In this document: positions 6,840 to 11,829 of the stretch, piece by piece
Layout of the letters: each line of letters starts with the position of its first letter
Position numbering within the stretch: position 1 is the first letter of the stretch
Origin: DASYSA01 sp036003885
Lineage (GTDB): Bacteria; Acidobacteriota; Blastocatellia; UBA7656
Length of the DNA: 11,829 bases
Assembly: GCA_036003885.1 (NCBI GenBank)
Contig: DASYSA010000461.1
Coordinates: 1-11,829 of the forward strand
Direction of reading: 5' to 3'
Notes under the pieces: generated by a model
Told to the model about the DNA's origin: nothing
Databases searched by the model: none
Seen by the model: only the letters and a program-made list of their open reading frames with translations
Made by a program: the position numbers and the translations under genes

Positions 6840-7352
6840 TCAGCTCATCGAGCTCTGCCTGGTCGAAGCAAAAAAATTCACGGCCCGCTCCCACGACGCG
6901 CGGCGCGGAAAGTTGGACACCAGTATTACTGCCGCCACAAGCGCAAACGTGATCACATCCAAACGGGAGCCCCCGAACCGGCCCATTAGAATCGCGAGTA
7001 TTCCGATCCCCTCCGCAAGCGCCGCCAGAATGAGCGTCACGGTGAACAAGTGCTTGATCAGCCCTTCAATGCCGCGCTGCTCCGATACCGCTTGAATCTT
7101 CGACGGGCTGAGTTGCGTCCGGCGAATGGCAATCGATCCCAGCGCGAGGAAGACCGCAATCACTATCAAGGTCATTCGCGACTGCTCGGGTCCCGACTGC
7201 ACAGATTCACGAACCAGCAGCAGGCCGGCCGCGGTATAAACGGCGATGCTTATGGCTATTGCCAGCACGACGGTAGCCGCGCTGCGATAAGCCGCGGCGA
7301 CGCGCGCACTCGCGGGGGTCATCTGGCTGCCCTCTTCCGCGTCGAATATCAC
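6840..7352 (-). CDS. four-helix membrane protein of unknown function
   Basis: 170-aa protein with four predicted transmembrane segments (residues about 25-47, 59-76, 100-125, 132-148), an Arg/Lys-rich loop between helices two and three (RRTQLSPSKIQAVSEQRG) and a basic C-terminal tail. The third helix, LAALAEGIGILAILMG, has small residues and one buried Glu, faintly like ATP-synthase subunit c, but the four-helix layout and loop do not support that family. The GTG start at 7352 overlaps the upstream gene's stop (GTGA) and has AGGGGG seven bases before it; an ATG at 7322 with its own GAGG is an alternative. The overlap with the GspG-like gene suggests translational coupling and a shared role. 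Confidence 0.75.
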   Translation of the reverse strand: MIFDAEEGSQMTPASARVAAAYRSAATVVLAIAISIAVYTAAGLLLVRESVQSGPEQSRMTLIVIAVFLALGSIAIRRTQLSPSKIQAVSEQRGIEGLIKHLFTVTLILAALAEGIGILAILMGRFGGSRLDVITFALVAAVILVSNFPRRASWERAVNFFASTRQSSMS

Positions 7353-7957
7353 TCGTCGGCCCCCTTAACCATCCGCCCATTCTCGAAGACGATGTCGTCG
7401 CCAGTGTCCGGTTTGCCATCGGGCCCAAGGCTTTTGAGCCGATATCCCTCGGCGGTCCCATTGTACTGGAACTCGCGCGACCAGGCATCGAGCCGTATGA
7501 TCGAACCCAGGAACCGAGGCGCGAGGTTGTCGACCAGCGCGGCGCCGGTGTCGGCGGAAACGTAGAAGCCTCGCTCCCGGTGAAAGGCTTCCAGCGCGGT
7601 TACGACGGTGCGCAGGTCGGCGGTCGTTCGCAGCATCTTCTCTTTTCGAACCGCGGTCTGAATGAGCTCGATCGATTCCCAGCGGCGGTCGCCTGTGCGG
7701 ACCTCGACTGGATTCCAGTTCCCCTGCTTGTCCTGGGTAAATCTGAATGCCGCGTCGAACTGGGCCTCGACCACCGCCTCGCCGCCCATACCAGCGCTGA
7801 TAGCCTTAACGTGAATATTGTCCGGCTTGTCGAGGCCGACTGCCTGTGCGATTTTCTGTCGCGCCTCACGAGCGCCGAGGTCTCTTGCGAAGGTCACGAT
7901 CCAGAGAATGGAAATAGCGAGTGCAACTAATGCCAGCACACGCAAGATGGATTTCAT
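7349..7957 (-). CDS. membrane-anchored protein with GspG-like C-terminal domain
   Basis: 202 aa from the ATG at 7957, which has a strong GGAGG five bases upstream (the frame stays open to 8023 but has no better start). An N-terminal transmembrane anchor (ILRVLALVALAISILWIVTF) is followed by a middle region of about 100 residues that I do not recognise. A C-terminal domain then resembles the globular domain of type II secretion major pseudopilins: DLRTVVTALEAFHRERGFYV, LDAWSREFQYNG, YRLKSLGPDGKPDTGDDI. The last acidic loop corresponds to the calcium-binding loop of GspG. There is no prepilin peptidase site (GFTLIE) after the N-terminus, so it is not an ordinary pilin. Membrane-anchored with an extracytoplasmic domain is the likely topology. 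Confidence 0.78.
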   Translation of the reverse strand: MKSILRVLALVALAISILWIVTFARDLGAREARQKIAQAVGLDKPDNIHVKAISAGMGGEAVVEAQFDAAFRFTQDKQGNWNPVEVRTGDRRWESIELIQTAVRKEKMLRTTADLRTVVTALEAFHRERGFYVSADTGAALVDNLAPRFLGSIIRLDAWSREFQYNGTAEGYRLKSLGPDGKPDTGDDIVFENGRMVKGADE

Positions 7958-8090
7958 TGTGACCTCCGAAGTCGGGCACGGGAGCTGTCGCTGCGGATAA
8001 ACAGCCTGACTTGATAGTAACAAAGGGCAGTTTGTATTGGCAACGGTTCAATAATCTCGGACAGCAGGCGAGGGTCAAATCTGGCCACAA

Positions 8091-8125
8091 CCCCAACTCA
8101 GTTGGGGCCTGGAGTTTGGACCTGG
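8091..8125. repeat. palindrome with degenerate 7-nt periodicity
   Basis: CCCCAAC-TCA-GTTGGGG (8091-8107) is a perfect 7-bp inverted repeat. From 8098 the sequence continues as TCAGTTG, GGGCCTG, GAGTTTG and GACCTGG, units of seven that keep T/C-T-G at the end. It may be a worn heptamer element or simply a hairpin in the leader of the GspG-like gene. The rest of 7958-8207 holds no gene that I can support. Confidence 0.4.
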
Positions 8126-8207
8126 CGACGTGCAAGGAAACCTCAGACACCATCGGCTTTTTGGCCGGTGCGGAAATAGGGGAACTGTTGAAACCAGTTA
8201 CAAGCGA

Positions 8208-8636
8208 CTAGGAGGCTTTCGTTCCCTCCAACTCATCAAGCCTTGTCTGCACCCGCGAGACGTCTCGGTCGGTGTTCAAACTTCGGCGGTTTAGCGCGTC
8301 CATAGTGTCTCGCAATTCGCCGAGGCTGTTTCCGAGGCCCTTGATATCCCGCAGCACATGTGTCTCCATTTGGTCCAGCCTGGCGTCAACAGCGTTGAAT
8401 CTCAGGGCGATGCTGTCGAACCCCGATTCCATGCCGGATATCTTCTCTCGCATGGCGTCGAACCCGGATTCGATGCCGGATATCTTCTCTCGCACGCCCT
8501 CGAAGGAAGATTCCATGGCGGATATCTTCTCTCGCATCGCTCGGATCTCAATTATGAGTTCTTGCATCATTGGCTGCGTAGTTCTATCGCGCGGCCCACC
8601 GTCTGGTAGTTCTTTTGTCAGATCGTCGCTTCCCAT
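8208..8636 (-). CDS. small coiled-coil protein with 14-residue repeats
   Basis: 142-aa, soluble, highly charged protein without signal peptide. After a flexible N-terminus, residues about 24-140 form one long predicted coiled coil. Residues 34-75 are three nearly identical 14-residue repeats (core REKISGMESGF), each equal to two heptads, followed by degenerate copies (IALRFNAVDARLDQ). ATG start with AAAGGAG four bases upstream, a clear ribosome-binding site. Proteins of this build act as oligomerisation scaffolds, but nothing here points to a partner. I do not recognise a named family. Confidence 0.8.
   Translation of the reverse strand: MGSDDLTKELPDGGPRDRTTQPMMQELIIEIRAMREKISAMESSFEGVREKISGIESGFDAMREKISGMESGFDSIALRFNAVDARLDQMETHVLRDIKGLGNSLGELRDTMDALNRRSLNTDRDVSRVQTRLDELEGTKAS
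8416..8541. repeat. three 42-bp tandem repeats inside the coiled-coil gene
   Basis: Units 8416-8457, 8458-8499 and 8500-8541, each 42 bp, share the core GATATCTTCTCTCGCA without change and differ at a few positions elsewhere. The unit length is a multiple of three and of 21, so gain or loss of a unit keeps both the reading frame and the coiled-coil phase. Confidence 0.9.
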
Positions 8637-8979
8637 ATGTCTCCTTTAGCCTTTGCTGTGTTCGCTCAACCCTGACGGAGGGCGATCCCGGCAGGTAGGC
8701 CAACAGGCGATTTGGGGCGACAAATTGCCGTCGAGTCCCCGCCATTATGTCGGCGGGGAGGGGACCGTGTCAACAAAGTGAATCCAAACATTTAGCAGCA
8801 ACGTTGACAGGATCTCCGCCTGTTGAAAGGCGATAGTGGCGCAACGTCCTTCCAATCCGCCCGACTGTGAACCATTTCACACCCTCTTTGTGAACTGCTT
8901 CGCTTCCTGACATCAACTATTCAGTTAGAGTCTCCCCGTTGTAGAAATGCAGGGTCAGAAATTCAACAGGAGATGAATC
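8637..8979. other. 343-bp divergent intergenic region
   Basis: No gene. It lies between two genes read outward, so it must hold both promoters. It contains a 24-nt hairpin, TCCCCGCC / GGCGGGGA around an 8-nt loop (8736-8759). It also contains an 8-bp inverted pair CAACAGGC (8701-8708) / GCCTGTTG (8818-8825), each followed closely by AGGCGAT, plus the CRP/FNR-like palindrome described separately. A possible -10 for the plus-strand gene is TATTCA at 8918-8923, without a good -35. Confidence 0.5.
8866..8881. promoter_or_regulatory. CRP/FNR-type operator candidate
   Basis: TGTGAACCATTTCACA matches TGTGA-N6-TCACA at all ten fixed positions, and the symmetry extends one base further inward (TGTGAA/TTCACA). 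It lies about 100 bp before the ATG of the plus-strand secreted protein, and about 45 bp before a candidate -10 (TATTCA, 8918-8923). This is a common place for an activator of the CRP/FNR superfamily. The regulator itself is not in the window. Confidence 0.45.
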
Positions 8980-9984
8980 ATGGGAATTAGTTCTATTCAT
9001 CACGTACGAATCAACCGTCTGGCAGCAATGGCGTTGCTCGCCCTTTTGATTACGCAGCTATTGGAGCCGCGTTGGGCTGCTGCCGCCGCGAGTGACGACG
9101 GATTCCCGGTAGATCAAGTCTCAATGAGCTATGGCAAGGTCACACTACGCTATGGGCAAACGCTAAGGCTCAATCTCACTTCGTTTAGTGTGGATCATTC
9201 GGTCCAATCCAGCCAACCAACTACCGCCATTCGCGCCGCCGCGCAGCTCAAGGATACATCGGGCAACACGATTTATATCTCAACACAGGGCGGCGGGGTG
9301 TGGAAAACGGTTGATGGTGGCCAATCGTGCTCCTTCGATGTGAATCGAGACGAGCTTCCGCTCGCGGGAGACTCTCGCACAGGTGCATTGGCGGTTGTGC
9401 CGGAGTTGATGATCCAGGTTCCGGCGGGTGTGCGCCCGGATTTTCCTATCTCGTTGGAGGTCACCGACAATCATACTGGTGCTGTTGTGTTTGTCGGCGG
9501 TTGGGGATGCAGTACCTATACTCACGTATTCGACGGGGGGTACATTCACGGAATCTCTGGTTCACTCTGCAGCGTCACGCGCGGCGAAACGTTGCAGGTC
9601 AATCTCTCCAATCCGCTGCCGCTCACGTTGGCGAATCAACCAGTCGCGGGAATCGACTACTCAATCACGATAAAAGGGATTGTGGGAGAGTCCAGCGATG
9701 TGCGGACAGGCAGGATCAACCCAGGGCAAACCATAGTGGCAAGGTTCAATCGCGACCGGCTCCCGGATGCAGGTGATCCGGGCACAGGCCGTCTGAGCCT
9801 CGCCCCTGAGATCACCTATACCCTTCGCCTCACGCCCGAGCAGCTTGCCGCGCTGGGGGAGGTGGCCCACTTTCCGGTCTCCTTTGAAATTGTGGCTAAC
9901 GCCGCTGGCAATGTAACGGCGCACTTTGACTCTTATTATGGTAGGGGCGTCTATAAGACGTCGGATTCGGGGCGAACGTGGTGA
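8980..9984 (+). CDS. exported protein with duplicated domain and Asp-box motifs
   Basis: 334-aa exported protein. Signal peptide at residues about 12-37 (hydrophobic MALLALLITQLL, cut after the Ala run before SDDG). The mature part is two diverged copies of one beta-rich domain. Copy one runs about 46-180, copy two about 193-320. Shared landmarks are GQTLRLNLTS / GETLQVNLSN, NRDELPLAGD / NRDRLPDAGD (135 residues apart), and a PE-rich strand followed by FPISLEV / FPVSFEI. Asp-box-like motifs are VWKTVDGGQS (107-116) and a canonical VYKTSDSGRTW at the extreme C-terminus (324-334). Asp-boxes occur in sialidase and sortilin-type propellers, but there are far too few blades for one here. Start ATG at 8980 with AGGAG seven bases upstream. 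No known family assigned. Confidence 0.82.
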   Translation: MGISSIHHVRINRLAAMALLALLITQLLEPRWAAAAASDDGFPVDQVSMSYGKVTLRYGQTLRLNLTSFSVDHSVQSSQPTTAIRAAAQLKDTSGNTIYISTQGGGVWKTVDGGQSCSFDVNRDELPLAGDSRTGALAVVPELMIQVPAGVRPDFPISLEVTDNHTGAVVFVGGWGCSTYTHVFDGGYIHGISGSLCSVTRGETLQVNLSNPLPLTLANQPVAGIDYSITIKGIVGESSDVRTGRINPGQTIVARFNRDRLPDAGDPGTGRLSLAPEITYTLRLTPEQLAALGEVAHFPVSFEIVANAAGNVTAHFDSYYGRGVYKTSDSGRTW

Positions 9985-9993
9985 GTCCTCGGG

Positions 9994-10050
9994 CGCCGCA
10001 AATAACGGATGCTTGCCATCGGCATTGGCAAGATCAGTTATGCTGCGGCG
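9994..10050. repeat. long imperfect hairpin between convergent genes
   Basis: Three paired blocks in register: CGCCGCA (9994-10000) with TGCGGCG (10044-10050), ATAAC (10002-10006) with GTTAT (10037-10041), and CTTGCCA (10012-10018) with TGGCAAG (10026-10032), around a 7-nt loop. About 22 of 25 arm positions can pair. Its right arm is shared with the terminator that follows, so the two structures exclude each other. Confidence 0.7.
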
Positions 10051-10074
10051 TCGTGACCCAACGCCGCCATTTTT
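10045..10074 (+). terminator. rho-independent terminator of the secreted-protein gene
   Basis: GCGGCGT (10045-10051) pairs with ACGCCGC (10061-10067), a 7-bp GC-rich stem with a 9-nt loop, then CA and TTTTT (10070-10074). It is about 60 nt past the stop of the plus-strand gene. The T-run touches the stop codon of the convergent ASCH gene. Confidence 0.6.
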
Positions 10075-10400
10075 CATGACGACCCGACCCACGTTGGCGG
10101 GTCCGACGCGCCCGGAGGCATGTAATGGAACCGAATCAAGTACACCTTGTCACCGCTGCCGTGTCTTGCGATTCGCAGCAAATCATCCACGCTCTCGAAC
10201 CCCGATTCACGGGCCAGATCGTTCGTTACGTCGGTGACGGCAATCGGCGCAATCGAATCCACGACGATGTGGCCCTCCTCCATCGGATAACGACCACCCA
10301 CTTTTACGTGGGGACGCGTCCAGATGCGAATGCTGCATCTGATTCTTCCGTGCCGGATTCCGTCGCGAAGGCGTTTTGTGAACACCATGTGGAACCTCAC
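10074..10400 (-). CDS. ASCH-domain protein
   Basis: 108-aa protein that looks like one ASCH domain, a PUA-like beta-barrel thought to bind RNA or nucleotides. Seen: RLRDGIRHGRIRCSIRIW (first strand and helix of the fold), VKVGGRYPMEEGHIVVDSI, DLARESGFESVDDLL and the closing strand KVYLIRFHYMPP. The start may be GTG at 10400 or, better supported by a GAGG six bases upstream, ATG at 10388 (104 aa). It follows the methyltransferase gene by 31 bp on the same strand and is probably cotranscribed. The family call is by pattern only; substrate unknown. Confidence 0.68.
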   Translation of the reverse strand: MRFHMVFTKRLRDGIRHGRIRCSIRIWTRPHVKVGGRYPMEEGHIVVDSIAPIAVTDVTNDLARESGFESVDDLLRIARHGSGDKVYLIRFHYMPPGASDPPTWVGSS

Positions 10401-10431
10401 CCAAATTCAACGGCTTTCGCAGTCAAAGGTT

Positions 10432-11004
10432 TCAGGGCTTCCGCGCGAGCACGAGTAGAAAGGGATGGGGGCGGCCATCTTCAATAATCGTCTCGATGCT
10501 GTCGAAGACGAGTGAAAACCCCGCCGCCGTCATGGCCGCCCGCTCCCCGTCGGCATCGAAACTGCTCCAGAACTGCGGCGCTCCGAGCCAATCTTCATCG
10601 TAGTCAACCTCCTTGTCGCCCACCCCGAAGTTGGCGAGAAGCACGCCACCCCGGCGAAGCCACCCTGCAATCGAGCGGAATAACGTGTGATGTTCGGCGC
10701 GCGGGACGTGAAACAGTGAATACGACGCCACGGCCGCGTCGAAGCTCGCCGGGGCGAAGTCGAGCGTCGTCACGTCGCCGTGGATGAAGCTCGCAAGCGG
10801 TGCGTTCGTTGCGGCCAGTCCAATCTGGCGCGCAGAGATGTCGACTCCTGTCACATCGAAGCTCTTCGAGAGTGCGAGGGTCACCGGGATTCCGGCGCCA
10901 CAGCCGATGTCCAGAACATGTGCCCCAGGCTGTGCACGCCATTCGAGGTAACGCTCCGCGACCTGGTCGTACCCCTCGGAGACTATGAGTTTGGGGTCTT
11001 TCAT
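10432..11004 (-). CDS. class I SAM-dependent methyltransferase, shortened N-terminal region
   Basis: 190 aa from the ATG at 11004, where the family's usual N-terminus (DPKLIVSEGYDQVAERYLEW) begins. The frame is open to 11139, but that part overlaps the upstream DUF2251-like gene. SAM-binding motif I is HVLDIGCGAGIPVT, followed by DVTGVDISARQI (acidic end of strand two), FIHGDVTTLDF, SFDAAVASYSLFHVPR and GWLRRGGVLLANFG. The C-terminal DWLGAPQFWSSFD and FLLVLARKP fit the small-molecule branch of methyltransferase-11/25 proteins. Related proteins have about 20 residues between YLEW and the PGAxVL of motif I; here only four remain. The start is one base past the TAA of the upstream gene, suggesting coupled translation. 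Substrate unknown. Confidence 0.85.
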   Translation of the reverse strand: MKDPKLIVSEGYDQVAERYLEWRAQPGAHVLDIGCGAGIPVTLALSKSFDVTGVDISARQIGLAATNAPLASFIHGDVTTLDFAPASFDAAVASYSLFHVPRAEHHTLFRSIAGWLRRGGVLLANFGVGDKEVDYDEDWLGAPQFWSSFDADGERAAMTAAGFSLVFDSIETIIEDGRPHPFLLVLARKP

Positions 11005-11005
11005 A

Positions 11006-11440
11006 TTATCGGAACGATTCAAGCGCGGCATCGGACCATTCGTGGCCGAAAGAGGTCCACTTCCTACCCGGCGCAGGGAAGTTCGTTCGACAATAACCCC
11101 GTTTCCCATAGAAATCGAAGACTGCATGTGCGTAACCATTTATGAAAAGCGCGGCTTGCAGACCGTCTTCCGACCATTCAATCTGCGCCACCGAGGGGAT
11201 CTCTTTGTCGACGACAGAAGCAACGTTGTAGATATGCAAAGCGTCGAGAATCTGATTAGTTTCGAGAGATGCATCCAAGCCGTAGAAATAGGCTGTGTCA
11301 CCATCGTCCTCAAAGAACACACCGTATTGCGTCGTGGGCGACTTACTTCCTACGAATGTTTCTTTGCCAACCAGGAACGTCTCTTTCGACTCAATAGTTG
11401 ATGGCATAATCGAATTCGAGTAGCAACGCAAAGTAGCCAT
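11006..11440 (-). CDS. DUF2251-like small protein
   Basis: 144-aa soluble protein that I recall as resembling DUF2251, a family of unknown function. Seen: VFFEDDGDTAYFYGLD, LDALHIYNVASVVD, IEWSEDGLQAALFINGYAHA, VFDFYGKRGYCRTNFP and a Trp-rich end (KWTSFGHEW). Start ATG at 11440; ATG at 11407 (MPSTIESKET) is an alternative, and neither has a clear ribosome-binding site. First gene of the cluster with the methyltransferase and ASCH genes. Its base composition looks more AT-rich than the housekeeping block by eye. Confidence 0.7.
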   Translation of the reverse strand: MATLRCYSNSIMPSTIESKETFLVGKETFVGSKSPTTQYGVFFEDDGDTAYFYGLDASLETNQILDALHIYNVASVVDKEIPSVAQIEWSEDGLQAALFINGYAHAVFDFYGKRGYCRTNFPAPGRKWTSFGHEWSDAALESFR

Positions 11441-11701
11441 ACTAATAGCGGCAGAATTCTGTCGTCTTTAGTACCCATCGTCAAGACGACGACTGCCTCA
11501 GATTCGCTGAGTATGAACACATCTTCGAATTCCTGACGAGATAGGCTAACGAGTTAGCGCGGATGTAGCCCGATGGGTCAGCCAGGTTCATTCATCAGGT
11601 TCGTAGCTGGCGAGGAGCCGGCTGCAACCATCCAAATTTCATAGTCAGCATTTTAGTCGCGCGCGCCATTCTCCCCTTGTTACAATCTCAACTTATTCAC
11701 T
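11441..11701. other. divergent intergenic region
   Basis: Between the DUF2251-like gene (minus) and the last gene (plus). Contains an 8-bp inverted repeat GTCGTCTT (11461-11468) / AAGACGAC (11483-11490) just upstream of the DUF2251-like start, which could be an operator or hairpin. Before the right-hand gene there is TACAAT, a fair -10, about 15-20 nt ahead of the ATG, with no clear -35. No supported gene. Confidence 0.4.
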
Positions 11702-11829
11702 ATGGCCATCGACACTCCATCCGAGACCTACAGTGCCGAGCTGTTCGCCGCGCTCCTTCAAAGCGGCGAACTCAATCAGCTCGCGGCCGAAGTGCGCTCC
11801 GGCCGCAGCGTGACTGTAGTCTCGGGGCT
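11702..11829 (+). CDS. start of a gene, possibly transcription-repair coupling factor
   Basis: The first 42 residues are visible before the window ends. ATG at 11702, no clear ribosome-binding site. The sequence ELFAALLQSGELNQLAAEV, then VTVVSG, looks like the N-terminal helicase-like domain of Mfd, where a strand ending VSGL follows a short helix. The match is a short pattern, so the product name is tentative. The reading frame itself is convincing by codon use (third positions mainly G or C). Confidence 0.5.
   Translation, partial: MAIDTPSETYSAELFAALLQSGELNQLAAEVRSGRSVTVVSG

Noticed and set aside
6840..7352. ATP-synthase subunit c-like helix in the membrane protein
   Set aside because: Four helices, the loop sequence and the context do not fit; only one helix looks similar.
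8011..8211. 66-codon plus-strand frame in the gap before the GspG-like gene
   Set aside because: No ribosome-binding site, crosses the palindrome and shows no recognisable domain.
8804..8834. TTGACA as the -35 of the secreted-protein gene
   Set aside because: No -10-like hexamer 16-19 nt downstream.
9994..10050. Integron attC-like site: AAC and GTT boxes in inverted orientation (GTTATGC) next to accessory genes
   Set aside because: The boxes miss the RYYYAAC / GTTRRRY consensus, pairing extends beyond the boxes, and no integrase or further attC-like sites are visible.
11461..11490. Inverted GTCGTCTT / AAGACGAC as a terminator
   Set aside because: No T-run and a 14-nt loop; kept only as a possible operator in the intergenic entry.

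Overview
The window looks like a piece of a GC-rich chromosome from a Gram-negative-type bacterium. My best guess is Acidobacteriota, perhaps class Blastocatellia. That guess rests on gene order, the protein flavour (long TPR protein, Asp-box protein, several GTG and TTG starts) and intergenic repeats. It is an inference and no taxonomic marker settles it.

Region 1 (1-6700, all minus strand) is a housekeeping block. In transcription order it holds a large exported TPR protein, an exported CAP/SCP-domain protein, ispE (isoprenoid precursor kinase), tRNA-Gln(UUG), prs (PRPP synthase), ctc/rplY (ribosomal protein L25) and pth (peptidyl-tRNA hydrolase). The order TPR - X - ispE - prs - ctc - pth matches the well-known proteobacterial cluster in which X is lolB. 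Here a CAP protein holds that place.

Region 2 (6840-8636, minus strand) carries three unassigned genes. They are a four-helix membrane protein, a membrane-anchored protein with a pseudopilin GspG-like C-terminal domain, and a small coiled-coil protein built from three 42-bp (14-residue) tandem repeats. The membrane protein and the GspG-like gene overlap by 4 nt. A 343-bp divergent intergenic region follows, with a perfect TGTGA-N6-TCACA (CRP/FNR-type) palindrome.

Region 3 (8980-11440) has one plus-strand exported protein made of two copies of a diverged domain with Asp-box motifs. It converges on a minus-strand cluster of three small accessory genes: a DUF2251-like protein, a SAM-dependent methyltransferase lacking about 17-20 residues just before its SAM-binding motif, and an ASCH-domain protein. 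A terminator and a longer competing hairpin lie between the convergent genes. At the right edge a plus-strand gene begins, possibly mfd.

The most striking non-coding signal is a set of intergenic arrays with a 7-nt period. At least five gaps carry short runs of heptamers. The unit differs from gap to gap (GTCCGTT, CGTTTCG, GTTGCTC, ATCCTAA, TCTGACC), and several are paired with an inverted second arm so the transcript can fold into a long hairpin. One abuts the 3' end of the tRNA with no gap. They resemble in principle the heptameric STRR repeats of cyanobacteria, but I do not recognise this family.
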